Source: an uncultured Bacteroidota bacterium (lineage in GTDB: Bacteria; Bacteroidota; Bacteroidia; Flavobacteriales; Flavobacteriaceae). From it: a stretch of DNA of 64,000 nt. Numbering within the stretch: position 1 is the stretch's first letter; each line of letters begins with the position of its first letter. The translations under genes were made by a program, and so were the position numbers. The stretch lies in NCBI GenBank assembly GCA_902517895.1, contig CABYEA010000004.1:39425-103424 (forward strand). Direction: 5' to 3'. Shown here one piece after another: positions 12,347-23,202 of this stretch. The notes under the pieces were generated by a model. That model searched no databases, had not been told where the DNA came from, and worked only from the letters and a program-made list of their open reading frames with translations.

Positions 12347-13051
12347 TTAAAACAATTTTCTAAGCACCTCAAGTGACTTAACAGAAACAAAATTTACAAT
12401 ATGGAGTCTGTAATATAAAATAATATTGTCAAGTAATTTTTTTCTTTGCACAAAAGTTAAGGTTAGTGTATTTAAATCATCAAAATTTATGCCTAAAATC
12501 TTGTTGAAGCATTTCAGATCATCATCATATATAATATAATCTGAATCCTTTGTGTCTGTATAAAAACCATGTTGCAAATCAAAATATCGATGATTATTAT
12601 TTTTCACGTCAGGGTAAAAGCCTAAAAACTTAGATAAGTTTATGAGAAAAACAATATGAAATGTTGATGAGAAAACATATTTATCATAGTATTTTATCGC
12701 CTCTTCAATAAAATCATATAGATGGTAATCTTTCTGCTGATGAATTAATATTTTTGATAAAACTTCGGACAAAAATATAATAACCCCAATCTTCTTAAAA
12801 TCCGTATGAATTGTTTTAAGATTATATTTACTTTCAAAGTCCTTAAAATAATGTAGGTTTCTTTTGCTATTAAAATCAAATTCAATTTCTAATAATGAAA
12901 GCTGTTGAAAATAATTTATTTTATTCTTTTTAGACCCACCCCTAACAATAAATGACGTTAGACCTAATTCTCTAACGAATAATTTAATGATTAAGTCATT
13001 ATCCCTATACTTCAGTTTACTTAATACAATTGCACTTGAAGAAATAATCAT
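12347..13051 (-). CDS. recO: DNA repair protein RecO
   Basis: SSAIVLSKLKYRDNDLIIKLFVRELGLTSFIVRGG N-terminal OB-fold pattern and size. Confidence 0.88.
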   Translation of the reverse strand: MIISSSAIVLSKLKYRDNDLIIKLFVRELGLTSFIVRGGSKKNKINYFQQLSLLEIEFDFNSKRNLHYFKDFESKYNLKTIHTDFKKIGVIIFLSEVLSKILIHQQKDYHLYDFIEEAIKYYDKYVFSSTFHIVFLINLSKFLGFYPDVKNNNHRYFDLQHGFYTDTKDSDYIIYDDDLKCFNKILGINFDDLNTLTLTFVQRKKLLDNIILYYRLHIVNFVSVKSLEVLRKLF

Positions 13052-15423
13052 TAGCGAACAATCATTAATTTTAAAACCTTAGTTTCATACGAGTCTAAAT
13101 CTGACAGCATAATAATATAAACTCCAGATGAAACAAGTCTATTTCTCAAATTTTTTCCGTTCCAAAATGCAGTTCCGCCATCGATTTCTAAATTGAAATT
13201 TCTATACCTAGAATTGATGTTTGACTGAGCTTCGGCTACCAAATTTCCTTCAATATCGGTTATCTTAATATTTACATTCTGAGTCAAGCCAGTAATTTTA
13301 ACCTTTTCAAACTCAGTGTTAAACTCTGGCCGAACAGGATTAGGATAGACATATGTGTTAGAAAAATTTTCAGAGCTAGAAGAACTTCCCGTATTATAAC
13401 TTACTAAACCATGGTCAGTCGCAAAGTATACCTTTCCATTTGAATAATTTATACTAATATCATTAATATTATTTGATGGAAGTGGTGAGTTTTCTTTTGT
13501 GAAATGGTGAATTGTTTGTTGGCCATTTGGTGAGAAATAAAATACTCCTGATCCAATTGTTGCTACCCACTTATTATTTGCTCCATCTACTTCAATATCA
13601 GAAATGTATTGTTGCTCTAAAAGTTCCCTAGGTATACCATCTTCTAAAATTACAATTTGTTGTGTTGTAACAACTGAAGTGTCAAAAAAATTAGATGTAT
13701 TATATAGAACTCTTAAGCCCTGAATTGTACCAATCCAAAGGTGGTTGTTATTATCAACAGCTATAGACTTTACATTTGAAGAAGGCATATTTGATTGATC
13801 TTGACTAAATACTTTTCGTAATCGGTCTGTTCCAGATTCATTATTAAATCCAATTAATCCAGACCTTAGTGCTGCTATCCATTTGTTTCCATAATCATCT
13901 ACTTCAATATCATTAAACCCAAGTTCATCCTGAAATCCATCATTGATAATCTCAGTAAAATCATAACTATTCCAACTGTTATTCTCCAGGTTAAAAGATT
14001 TTAGCGGACTGTCTATTCTTGAATTTAAAACCCATAAAACTCCATTTTGATCAAATTCTATATCAGAAATTCTTACACTCTCGTATAACGGATCATTGAC
14101 AGATAAAGATTCTAATCCACTGTTATTATTTTGATATATCTCAATAATATCCAAATTCTCAATTTCTAATAAACCACCGTGAAAAGAACTAATGAAAACA
14201 TTGTCATTATTAAAAGGGTTAATCGATATATTATTGAGATTTACTGCCTGATCTGGCACACTATCTTGACTTATATTAAACCACGATTGCAAGTTTTCAT
14301 CATAAGCGCTGATGCCACTTAATTTTAAAGGATATGGATTAAAGTACTCAGTGAAATCACCATACGTAACCCAAGTTTTATTATTTAATGTTTCCACAGA
14401 AAATATGTTGTTTTCTGTAGGACCATTAGGTTTTATATATGAAAATACCCCACTATTACTTAAAATTAAAACTCCTTTTTCCTCAGTTGCTAAATATATA
14501 TTATTGTTTTTAATAATGGCTTCATTAAAACTGACCGAATATGTTTCAGCATCAATGTTATTAATTAATTGTGATAGTTGATCATCATAAATCAGGCATT
14601 CTTCATCCGTGATGATTATAATTTTTGAATCGGTTGATTTAACATTAATTATTTGATTTTCTATCGTTAGTAAACTTGTTATATCATCATCATCAATAGT
14701 AATTATGCTATTATCGTTATAAAAAAATATATCATCACCATCGTAAAACAACTCTTGAGTATCTCCAAAATAAATATTCTGCCAATTATTAAAGTCAATA
14801 AGATTTGAGTTGGCATTCGCTCTCAATATTCCTAATTCAGGGCTAGAGGCATAAATAAAACTTTCATGTATAACAGTGCTTGTTATATTAATTTGTGACG
14901 CTAGATCCCCAATGTAATAAGTGTCTCCAAACTCATTTCTATTTAAATTATAAATTGAAATGCCATACCCTGTTGAAATTAATAATTGATCACCATTTTG
15001 AAAAAAATGATTAATTATTTTTTTATTAGATGTTATTGTTGGCTTATTCACAATATCATAAATATTAATAATTGAATTTGAATTTAAATCTATCATTTGA
15101 AGAAATCCACTATTGTAACCTATAACTATTTTATTATTAGTTTCAGAGAAATAAAAAGCTGAAATTTCATCTCCAGATAATTCGTTTAGTGTGTCAAATT
15201 TTTCAATTTGATTGTCTGAGATGTCATAGGAGAAAATTGAATTATATGATGCAAAATATATTACTGATTCACCGTTATCTATTCCTGAAATTAAATTATA
15301 AGAAAAATATGCATCCCAATTTGAATAAATTGATGTTTCATTTTCTATTGACAGTTTATTTTGTTGGCCATAAAATAAACTGACGGTTAGAAATAAAAAC
15401 AAAAAAAAACGAGTTTTTAACAT
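13051..15423 (-). CDS. porZ: PorZ-like T9SS component: beta-propeller repeats plus C-terminal sorting domain
   Basis: Two-component-regulator propeller repeats (NKWIAALRSGLIGFN, NHLWIGTIQGLRVLYN, NKWVATIGSGVFYFS); T9SS-type CTD YPNPVRPEF...VSSGVYIIMLSD...KLMIV; immediately upstream of recO. Confidence 0.75.
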   Translation of the reverse strand: MLKTRFFLFLFLTVSLFYGQQNKLSIENETSIYSNWDAYFSYNLISGIDNGESVIYFASYNSIFSYDISDNQIEKFDTLNELSGDEISAFYFSETNNKIVIGYNSGFLQMIDLNSNSIINIYDIVNKPTITSNKKIINHFFQNGDQLLISTGYGISIYNLNRNEFGDTYYIGDLASQINITSTVIHESFIYASSPELGILRANANSNLIDFNNWQNIYFGDTQELFYDGDDIFFYNDNSIITIDDDDITSLLTIENQIINVKSTDSKIIIITDEECLIYDDQLSQLINNIDAETYSVSFNEAIIKNNNIYLATEEKGVLILSNSGVFSYIKPNGPTENNIFSVETLNNKTWVTYGDFTEYFNPYPLKLSGISAYDENLQSWFNISQDSVPDQAVNLNNISINPFNNDNVFISSFHGGLLEIENLDIIEIYQNNNSGLESLSVNDPLYESVRISDIEFDQNGVLWVLNSRIDSPLKSFNLENNSWNSYDFTEIINDGFQDELGFNDIEVDDYGNKWIAALRSGLIGFNNESGTDRLRKVFSQDQSNMPSSNVKSIAVDNNNHLWIGTIQGLRVLYNTSNFFDTSVVTTQQIVILEDGIPRELLEQQYISDIEVDGANNKWVATIGSGVFYFSPNGQQTIHHFTKENSPLPSNNINDISINYSNGKVYFATDHGLVSYNTGSSSSSENFSNTYVYPNPVRPEFNTEFEKVKITGLTQNVNIKITDIEGNLVAEAQSNINSRYRNFNLEIDGGTAFWNGKNLRNRLVSSGVYIIMLSDLDSYETKVLKLMIVR

Positions 15424-15486
15424 AAGATACTAGGAACTATTTCTAATAAACGATAAATATACCAGTATAATATATAATATAAAAAA

Positions 15487-16830
15487 TTAGATTACTCCTT
15501 GAGCCAGCATGGCATCAGCAACTTTTACAAATCCAGCAATATTTGCACCTTTGACATAATTAATATATCCATTTTTCTGTTTTCCATGCTCAATACAAGA
15601 GTTATGTATGTTTAACATGATTTCACGAAGCTTTTGATCAACCTCTTCCCTTGTCCAATTATATCTAAGAGAATTTTGCGTCATTTCCAATCCTGAAGTT
15701 GCCACACCCCCTGCATTTGCCGCTTTTCCAGGTGCAAATAAAATTTTTGCTTTAATAAAAACATCAATAGCCTCCTTAGTTGAAGGCATATTAGCTCCTT
15801 CACTTACACACTTACATCCATTGGATATAAGAATTTTAGCATCTTTTCCATCTAATTCATTCTGAGTAGCACAGGGCAATGCAATGTCACACTTAACAGA
15901 CCAAGGAGTTTTTCCTTTTTTAAAAACTGCTTTGGGATATTTTTTTACATATTCACTGATTCTACCACGTTGAGTGTTTTTTAGGTACATTATGAATTTT
16001 AATTTTTCTTCATCTATTCCAGATGAGTCATAAATAAATCCTGATGAATCAGACATTGTTAGTACTTTTCCGCCAAAATGCAATACTTTCTCAGCAGCAT
16101 ATTGGGCTACATTCCCTGAACCAGAAATAACAACCTTTTTGCCTTTTATTCCGTCATTTTTTTGGGCTAACATATCTTGAATAAAATAAACAGTACCATA
16201 CCCAGTTGCCTCAGGTCTAATCAATGAGCCACCCCATGACATACCTTTTCCTGTGAGCACACCGGTAAATTCATTTGCTAGTTTTCTGTATTGACCATAC
16301 ATAAACCCGATTTCTCTTCCGCCAACTCCGATATCTCCTGCAGGCACATCGGTATTTGGGCCTATGTGCCTATACAATTCCGTCATGAAGGCCTGACAAA
16401 ATCTCATAATTTCATTTTCACTTCTGCCTTTTGGGTCAAAATCACTACCGCCTTTTCCTCCACCCATTGGTAGAGTTGTTAAACTATTTTTAAAAACCTG
16501 TTCAAAAGCTAAAAATTTAAGTATGCTCATATTTACAGAGGGGTGAAATCTAAGGCCTCCTTTATAAGGGCCAATAGCAGAATTCATTTGAATTCTATAA
16601 CCTCTGTTTACCCAAATTTCTCCTTTATCATCCACCCATGAAACTCTGAATGCTAAAGCTCTTTCAGGTTCACACATTCTCATTAATATATTTTTTCCAC
16701 GATAAATGTCATTTTCAATTATGTATGGAATTACAGTTTCGGCTACTTCTTCAACCGCTTGCATAAATTCAGCTTGGTGTCCGTCTCTCTTACGAACGAT
16801 ATTTAAAAAAGCGTCTATCTTTCTTTTCAT
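15487..16830 (-). CDS. gdhA: NADP-specific glutamate dehydrogenase
   Basis: GPYKGGLRFHPSVNMSILKFLAFEQVFKNSLTTLPMGGGKGGSDFDPKG; GDIGVGGREIG. Confidence 0.98.
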   Translation of the reverse strand: MKRKIDAFLNIVRKRDGHQAEFMQAVEEVAETVIPYIIENDIYRGKNILMRMCEPERALAFRVSWVDDKGEIWVNRGYRIQMNSAIGPYKGGLRFHPSVNMSILKFLAFEQVFKNSLTTLPMGGGKGGSDFDPKGRSENEIMRFCQAFMTELYRHIGPNTDVPAGDIGVGGREIGFMYGQYRKLANEFTGVLTGKGMSWGGSLIRPEATGYGTVYFIQDMLAQKNDGIKGKKVVISGSGNVAQYAAEKVLHFGGKVLTMSDSSGFIYDSSGIDEEKLKFIMYLKNTQRGRISEYVKKYPKAVFKKGKTPWSVKCDIALPCATQNELDGKDAKILISNGCKCVSEGANMPSTKEAIDVFIKAKILFAPGKAANAGGVATSGLEMTQNSLRYNWTREEVDQKLREIMLNIHNSCIEHGKQKNGYINYVKGANIAGFVKVADAMLAQGVI

Positions 16831-16935
16831 AATTAATAATTTTCAGTGCCCTAATCAGGGGGAAATTTAATTTTCAATAAAATTAGGCATTTAAAATTTT
16901 TGTTTTACCAAAAAAAAAGAGAATAATTAACAATT

Positions 16936-18075
16936 TTATAAAAATGCTTTTTGAAGATCATTGATTAAATCATCAACATCTTCAATTCCAACACTTAATC
17001 TTATCAAAGAGTCAGTAACACCAGATTTTTCACGTTCTTCTTTTGGAATACTGGCGTGTGTCATTGTTGCAGGATGTCCGCATAATGACTCAACTCCACC
17101 AAGAGATTCAGCTAATGTAAATAAGTGAAGTTTTTCAAGAAATTTTATTGTTTGCTCTTTACTAAAATCTTTAATTCTAAACGAGAGCATACCTCCGAAA
17201 CCAGACATTTGTTTTTTTGCGACTTTATGATTTTTATGAGACTCTAAACCTGGCCAATAAACTTTCTCAACCATTTCATGGTCATTTAAAAAATGTGCAA
17301 CTTTATGCGCATTTTCACAATGTCTCTGCATCCTTACATGCAATGTTTTAATTCCCCTTAATGTCAAAAAACAATCTTGAGGTCCAGGAACTGCACCACT
17401 TGCATTTTGAACAAAATATAATTTTTCAGCAATTTCATCATCGTTTAACATTAGAGCTCCTAATACAACATCACTATGGCCGGCTAAATATTTAGTGGCA
17501 GAATGCATTACTATGTCAGCGCCTAAATTTAATGGGTTTTGTAAATAAGGTGATACAAAAGTATTGTCAACAACAAAAAGCAAATTGTTAGACTTGCTAA
17601 TATTTGAAAGCGCCTCAATATCAAAAACATTTATCATCGGGTTTGTTGGGGTTTCAGCCCAAATAACTTTTGTATTTTCATTTATTAATGATTCCACGTC
17701 AGCAGTATTATGTAAAGATGTAAAATGAAATTTTACTCCGTATTTTTCAAAAATTTTGGTAAATAATCGAAATGTACCTCCATATAAGTCGTTCGTACTT
17801 ATTACTTCATCCCCAGGGCTAAGTAATTTTATAATCGCATCAATCGCTGCTAAACCGGAAGAAAATGCAACTCCATATTTTGCATTTTCCAGACTTGCAA
17901 ATGAATTTTGTAAAGCGGTTCTTGTAGGGTTATGAGTTCTAGAATATTCAAAACCTTTATTAACTCCAGGGCTTTGTTGTGCATAAGTTGATGTTTGATA
18001 AATCGGCTGCATAACAGAATTAAATGCAGGATCAATCTTTTGCCCTCCGTGTATAGTTTTTGTGTTAAACTTCAT
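16936..18075 (-). CDS. metB: Cystathionine gamma-synthase/lyase (PLP-dependent trans-sulfuration enzyme)
   Basis: TKTIHGGQKIDPAFNSVMQPIYQTSTYAQ; SATKYLAGHSDVVLGA PLP-lysine motif. Start reset from 18141 to internal ATG (MKFNTKTIHGG) at 18075. Confidence 0.92.
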   Translation of the reverse strand: MKFNTKTIHGGQKIDPAFNSVMQPIYQTSTYAQQSPGVNKGFEYSRTHNPTRTALQNSFASLENAKYGVAFSSGLAAIDAIIKLLSPGDEVISTNDLYGGTFRLFTKIFEKYGVKFHFTSLHNTADVESLINENTKVIWAETPTNPMINVFDIEALSNISKSNNLLFVVDNTFVSPYLQNPLNLGADIVMHSATKYLAGHSDVVLGALMLNDDEIAEKLYFVQNASGAVPGPQDCFLTLRGIKTLHVRMQRHCENAHKVAHFLNDHEMVEKVYWPGLESHKNHKVAKKQMSGFGGMLSFRIKDFSKEQTIKFLEKLHLFTLAESLGGVESLCGHPATMTHASIPKEEREKSGVTDSLIRLSVGIEDVDDLINDLQKAFL

Positions 18076-18112
18076 AATTCTTTTAATTAAATGATTGCTT
18101 ATTAGCTCCAAA

Positions 18113-18141
18113 CAAATGTATAGATTATCTTTAAAATTCAA
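18113..18141 (-). promoter_or_regulatory. Promoter for metB (TTG-N18-TACATTTG on minus strand)
   Basis: Minus strand: TTG (18141-18139), 18-nt spacer, TACATTTG (18120-18113), consistent with Bacteroidota consensus and with the reset start at 18075. Confidence 0.6.
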
Positions 18142-18150
18142 TCAGTTTTA

Positions 18151-19044
18151 ATGGATAAAAGAATCCCAGCACTTTTTGCGGCATTAGTAGCTAGTTCAAT
18201 TTTTGGATTCAATCATACAATAGCAAAAGAACTTATGCCTGATGTGTTATCCCCAAATGCATTATTGTATTGCCGAGTACTTGGAGCGGCAATATGTTTT
18301 TGGGTTATTTCTCTCTTTTTTAAAAATGAAAAAATAGATTTTAAAAATTTTAAATTAATAATAATATGTGCTTTTTTTGGAATGGGTTTAAACATGATTA
18401 CTGCTCTAAACGGTTTGTATAATTCGACGCCAATAAATAGTGCCATTATTTCAACACTTGCCCCGATTTTTATATTTATAATTTCAGTTTTTTTATTAAA
18501 AGAAAAAATCACAAAAATTAAATATTTGGGAGTATTTATAGGATTAATTGGAACGTTAACCTTAATTCTTTTAAATGAAAAATCAATAGCAAATGCCCCA
18601 AACATCAATCTAGGAAATTTTTATTTTTTTATTAATAGTCTTTCTTATGCAATATATTTTGTTTTAGTCAAACCGTTGACAAAAAAATATAGTATGATTA
18701 CAATAATGAAATGGCTATTTCTTTTTTCGATAATTATAAATATGCCTTTTGGATTATTGGAGTTTACAGATATTAATTGGGCAAAAATTTCAAGAAATTC
18801 TTTGATCAAAATCTCTTATGTAGTCTTTTTTACTACATTTTTAGTTTATTTATTGAATCTTTATGCTTTGAAAAATTTAAAAGCTTCAACTGTTGGTATG
18901 TTTATATACATCCAGCCTGTAATAGGAATTTTATTTGCAATATATAGAGGTGCAGATAAATTAACTATAGCTGATATAAGTTCAGTTATCATGGTTTTTG
19001 CAGGTGTATATTTGGTTTCTAAAAAATCTACCCAGATTACTTAA
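18151..19044 (+). CDS. EamA/DMT family transporter
   Basis: About 10 hydrophobic segments; GFNHTIAKELMPDVLSPNALLYCRVLGAA; GVFIGLIGTLTLIL; VFAGVYLVSKK. Confidence 0.9.
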   Translation: MDKRIPALFAALVASSIFGFNHTIAKELMPDVLSPNALLYCRVLGAAICFWVISLFFKNEKIDFKNFKLIIICAFFGMGLNMITALNGLYNSTPINSAIISTLAPIFIFIISVFLLKEKITKIKYLGVFIGLIGTLTLILLNEKSIANAPNINLGNFYFFINSLSYAIYFVLVKPLTKKYSMITIMKWLFLFSIIINMPFGLLEFTDINWAKISRNSLIKISYVVFFTTFLVYLLNLYALKNLKASTVGMFIYIQPVIGILFAIYRGADKLTIADISSVIMVFAGVYLVSKKSTQIT

Positions 19045-19054
19045 AATCTATTCA

Positions 19055-19062
19055 TATATTTG
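19055..19062 (+). promoter_or_regulatory. -7 element TATATTTG upstream of the yicC-gmk-nadD-gpsA operon
   Basis: Matches TAnnTTTG, 18 nt before the yicC ATG at 19081; no clear -33 TTG. Confidence 0.4.
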
Positions 19063-19080
19063 CTTAATATATCATTAGAA

Positions 19081-19938
19081 ATGATTAAATCAATGACTGG
19101 CTATGCCAGTGAATCCTTCGTAATTAACACAAGAAAATTTCTTGTTGAAATAAAATCTGTTAATAGTAAAAATATAGATTTGTCAATTAGAGTTCCTCAA
19201 GTTCTTAAGCTGTATGAAAATGATTTGAGAAAAAAATTAACCAATAAACTTCATCGTGGTAAAATTGAAATTAACGTAATTACGGAAGGTAAATTAAGTA
19301 AGGAAGATGTAAGTATTAACAAAGAAATCATAAAAAAATATATTAAAGAATTAAAAAGAATTGATAGTAGTGGAGCTGCAAATTATTTAAAAATAGCTAT
19401 GAGCTTGCCAAATAGCTATGAGTCAAAATCCATAGAATTAAATAACAAACAAAGTAAATCTCTGTTAAATAAAATATATTCTCTTATAAGTAAAGTTGAT
19501 ACTTTTAGAAAAAAAGAAGGCTTAGAAACTGAAAAGGATATAAAAGATAAAATTTATAAAATCAAGAATTCACTAAATCAAATTAAAAAGATTGAAAAAG
19601 AAAGGATTTCAAAAAAAAGAAAAAAACTAATTGCAGAACTTGAAAAAATCAAGCTCGAAATTGACAATAACAGGTTTGAGCAAGAAATGATATACTACAT
19701 GGAAAAATTTGATATAAATGAGGAAATAATAAGACTAAAAAGTCATTTAATTCTTTTTTATGAATCAATTAAGTCAAAAGATCCAATTGGTAAAAAACTA
19801 GGTTTTATATGTCAAGAAATTGGGAGAGAGATAAATACTCTGGGTTCAAAAGCTAACGATGCTGTTCTTCAAAAGCATGTTATTGAAATGAAGGAAAATT
19901 TAGAGAAAATTAAAGAAAACATTTTAAATATTCTTTGA
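19081..19938 (+). CDS. YicC family protein
   Basis: MIKSMTGYASESF..VEIKSVNSKNIDLSIRVP and C-terminal GRGINTLGSKANDA-type motif (EIGREINTLGSKANDAVLQKHVIEMKENLEKIKE). ORF-track start at 19060 is probably too early. Confidence 0.96.
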   Translation: MIKSMTGYASESFVINTRKFLVEIKSVNSKNIDLSIRVPQVLKLYENDLRKKLTNKLHRGKIEINVITEGKLSKEDVSINKEIIKKYIKELKRIDSSGAANYLKIAMSLPNSYESKSIELNNKQSKSLLNKIYSLISKVDTFRKKEGLETEKDIKDKIYKIKNSLNQIKKIEKERISKKRKKLIAELEKIKLEIDNNRFEQEMIYYMEKFDINEEIIRLKSHLILFYESIKSKDPIGKKLGFICQEIGREINTLGSKANDAVLQKHVIEMKENLEKIKENILNIL

Positions 19939-20504
19939 TGAAAAGATCAAAATTTATAGTCATAGCGGCACCTTCAGGATCGGGAAAAACTACAATTGTA
20001 AATAAACTACTTAATGAGAAAAATTTAGGATTGACTTTTTCAATTTCAGCAACATCGAGAGAGCCAAGAAAAAATGAAAAAGATGGTGAAAATTATTTTT
20101 TCATTTCTAAAGAGGAATTCTTGAGGAGGGTTAATTATGATGAATTTGTTGAATGGGAGGAAGTCTACAAGGGAGTGTTTTATGGTACATTATTTTCAGA
20201 ACTTGAAAATGCAAAAGAAAAAAATTTAATCTTTGATATAGATGTAATAGGTGGTTTAAATATCCAAAGAAAGTTTAAGGACCAATCATTAACTATTTTT
20301 ATAAAACCTCCAAGTTTAGATGAACTTGAAAAGAGACTTAAGAATAGAAATTCTGAGACTGATTCAAATATTAAAATTAGAATTGATAAAGCTAAGGATG
20401 AAATTTTATTAGCTGATAAATTTGATTATGTTGTTGAAAACGATATTCTTAAAAAAAGCTATAAAGAAGTTTACAAACTAGTAAATCATTTCATCAATGA
20501 ATAA
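19938..20504 (+). CDS. gmk: Guanylate kinase
   Basis: APSGSGKTTIVNKLL; SISATSREPRKNEKDGENYFFISKEEF. Confidence 0.97.
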   Translation: MKRSKFIVIAAPSGSGKTTIVNKLLNEKNLGLTFSISATSREPRKNEKDGENYFFISKEEFLRRVNYDEFVEWEEVYKGVFYGTLFSELENAKEKNLIFDIDVIGGLNIQRKFKDQSLTIFIKPPSLDELEKRLKNRNSETDSNIKIRIDKAKDEILLADKFDYVVENDILKKSYKEVYKLVNHFINE

Positions 20505-21081
20505 AAAAAAGGTTGGTTTATTTTTTGGAACTTTTGACCCTATTCACAATGGTCACCTAAAAATTGCAGAATATATTATTGAAGAAAAATTAAATGATGA
20601 GGTTTGGCTCGTTGTTACACCTGAAAACCCGATAAAGCAAAACAATAAAATATCAAACTTTATGCATAGATTCAATATGGTTGATATTGCTACTAAAAAG
20701 TATGATAATATAATACCAAGTGATTTAGAAGTTAATCTTAAGAAGCCAAACTATACCATTGATACTTTGGAATTTATATCAAATAAATTACCGGAAATAG
20801 AATTTAGCTTAATCATTGGTGAAGACAATTACAAAATTTTTGATACATGGAAAGATTATAAAAAAATTCTAAAAAATTATAAGATTTTCATTTATCCAAG
20901 AAAAGGAAACCTAAAAGAAAGTCAGCATATAATTAATGAAAATGCTATGTATATTGGAGGTCCAAGAATTGACTTAAGTTCAACAAATATTAGAAATATA
21001 GTTTCAAAAAAAGCCAAGCCTGAAGATCTAATTTCTGAAAATGTTATGCAATACATTAATACCAATGAATTATATAAATGA
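20497..21081 (+). CDS. nadD: Nicotinate-nucleotide adenylyltransferase
   Basis: GLFFGTFDPIHNGHLKIAEYI; DLSSTNIRN. Confidence 0.96.
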   Translation: MNKKKVGLFFGTFDPIHNGHLKIAEYIIEEKLNDEVWLVVTPENPIKQNNKISNFMHRFNMVDIATKKYDNIIPSDLEVNLKKPNYTIDTLEFISNKLPEIEFSLIIGEDNYKIFDTWKDYKKILKNYKIFIYPRKGNLKESQHIINENAMYIGGPRIDLSSTNIRNIVSKKAKPEDLISENVMQYINTNELYK

Positions 21082-22082
21082 AAAAAACTAAATTAAAATT
21101 TGGAATTATAGGAAGTGGCAGCTGGGGAACCGCATTAATAAAAATACTTTCAGAAAATAATGATGAAATTAATTGGTTTATAAGAAATAAAGATAGTATT
21201 GATTTTATAACTAAAAACTCTCATAATCCAAACTATTTAAGTTCAGTAGAACTTAATCTAAAAAAATTGAAAATTTCTGCAGAAATAAATGAAGTTATAG
21301 TAGCGTCTGATGTAATTATTATAGCCATTCCTTCCGAGTATGTGAATAATGAGATGAAAAAAATTGATGTGGATATTTCTGACAAAATTGTTATTTGTGC
21401 TTTGAAAGGTTTAGTCCCTGAAACAAATCTATTATTTGGTGAACACATGCAAAAACACTATAATGTTTCTAAAGATAATTTTCTAGTTATCGGCGGGCCT
21501 TGTCATGCAGAAGAAATTGCATTAGAAAAATTATCATACTTGACAATCGGATCTGCAAACCTAAATTTAGGTAAACTAATTTCAGAAAAATTTAAATGTA
21601 ATTACATAAATGTTAAAGCATCTGATGATGTAATCGGAATTGAATATGCAAGTATGCTTAAAAATATATTTGCTTTAGCCGTTGGTATTTCAAACGGTTT
21701 AGGATATGGAGATAATTACCAAAGCGTTTTAGTTAGCAATTCACTTAAGGAGATGAAAAGATTTATTTCTAAAAGACATAAAATAAAAAGGAATATAAAC
21801 AATTCAGCATATTTGGGAGATTTGTTAGTAACTGGATACTCTTCGTTTTCAAGAAATAGAATGTTTGGGAATATGATTGGTAAAGGCTATACAGTTAGAG
21901 CTGCACAATTGGAAATGAAAATGGTGGCAGAGGGGTATATTGCAACAAAAAAAGCTTACTTATTAAACAAGGAGTCTAACAAAAGAGTCAAAATACCTAT
22001 CATAGATGCAGTATATAAAATACTCTATGAAAAAAGAAGTGCTAGAAAAATATTTAGAGAGTTAAGTGACATAATTTCTTAA
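21078..22082 (+). CDS. gpsA: NAD(P)H-dependent glycerol-3-phosphate dehydrogenase
   Basis: [40 protein letters not shown]. Confidence 0.95.
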   Translation: MKKTKLKFGIIGSGSWGTALIKILSENNDEINWFIRNKDSIDFITKNSHNPNYLSSVELNLKKLKISAEINEVIVASDVIIIAIPSEYVNNEMKKIDVDISDKIVICALKGLVPETNLLFGEHMQKHYNVSKDNFLVIGGPCHAEEIALEKLSYLTIGSANLNLGKLISEKFKCNYINVKASDDVIGIEYASMLKNIFALAVGISNGLGYGDNYQSVLVSNSLKEMKRFISKRHKIKRNINNSAYLGDLLVTGYSSFSRNRMFGNMIGKGYTVRAAQLEMKMVAEGYIATKKAYLLNKESNKRVKIPIIDAVYKILYEKRSARKIFRELSDIIS

Positions 22083-23095
22083 AATGATGATCTAAATTGT
22101 TCTAAAAATCTTACATCATTTTCACTTAAAAGTCTAATATCATCTATTTGATGTAATAAAAGAGCAATTCGGTCTATTCCAAGTCCAAAAGCAAATCCTG
22201 AATACTCTTTAGGGTCTATATTACAATTTTCCAAAACATTAGGATCAACCATTCCACATCCCATAATTTCTAACCAACCTGTTCCTTTTGTCATTTTATG
22301 GTCTGTTTCATTTTTGAGGCCCCAGTATACATCTACTTCTGCACTTGGCTCTGTAAACGGGAAATAAGAAGGTCTTAGTCTAATTTTTGATTTACCAAAA
22401 AGTTGAGTTGTAAAATATTCTAAGGTTTGTTTTAAATCTGCAAAACTTACGTTTTTATCAATACACAAACCTTCTACCTGATGAAAAAAACAATGAGAAC
22501 GTGCTGAGATTGCTTCATTTCGATAAACTCTCCCAGGTGAAATAGTTCTAATTGGAGGTTTATTATTTTCCATGTATCTGACCTGAACAGAGCTGGTGTG
22601 AGTTCTTAATAAATAATCAGGGTTCTTTTCAATAAAGAAAGTATCCTGCATATCTCTTGCGGGGTGGTGTTCAGGAAGATTTAAAGCGCTAAAGTTATGC
22701 CAGTCATCCTCTATTTCTGGTCCCTCACTAATGGTAAATCCAATATTAGAAAAAATATCAATTATTCTATTTTTTACAATTGATACAGGGTGACGAGAAC
22801 CAATTTCAATAGGATCTCCAGGCTTTGAAATATCATTGATTTTTAAATTGTCAGATGTATTAAATTTGCTAGATTTTAGATCTTTAACTTTTTGCTGAGC
22901 TGAATTTTTTAATTCATTTAACAAACTGCCCAATTGCTTCTTTTCATTACCTTCTAATAACCTAAAGTCATCAAAATATGAATTCAAAAGACCTTTTTTT
23001 CCTAAAAATTTAACTCTAAATTCTTCAATCTCAGTATCAGAATCTGATTTAAATTTTTTAATATACTCTAAATCCTTCTTTATTTTATCTTTCAT
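22079..23095 (-). CDS. pheS: Phenylalanine-tRNA ligase subunit alpha
   Basis: [64 protein letters not shown]. Confidence 0.98.
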   Translation of the reverse strand: MKDKIKKDLEYIKKFKSDSDTEIEEFRVKFLGKKGLLNSYFDDFRLLEGNEKKQLGSLLNELKNSAQQKVKDLKSSKFNTSDNLKINDISKPGDPIEIGSRHPVSIVKNRIIDIFSNIGFTISEGPEIEDDWHNFSALNLPEHHPARDMQDTFFIEKNPDYLLRTHTSSVQVRYMENNKPPIRTISPGRVYRNEAISARSHCFFHQVEGLCIDKNVSFADLKQTLEYFTTQLFGKSKIRLRPSYFPFTEPSAEVDVYWGLKNETDHKMTKGTGWLEIMGCGMVDPNVLENCNIDPKEYSGFAFGLGIDRIALLLHQIDDIRLLSENDVRFLEQFRSSF

Positions 23096-23202
23096 GACCT
23101 TATTGTATCAAATTTATGAAATCTTAATTAATATAATTTGATTTAGTAAACTAATATAAAGAAGTTAATATTTATTAAATTAACGTCAACCAATAATTTT
23201 TT

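Noticed and set aside
16849-16860. CCCTAATCAGGG near-palindrome just upstream of gdhA
   Set aside because: Only 4-bp perfect arms; too short to distinguish from chance without comparative data.
18076-18112. Possible SAM-type riboswitch in the metB leader
   Set aside because: The predicted leader downstream of the TACATTTG element is only about 30 nt, too short for a known SAM riboswitch.
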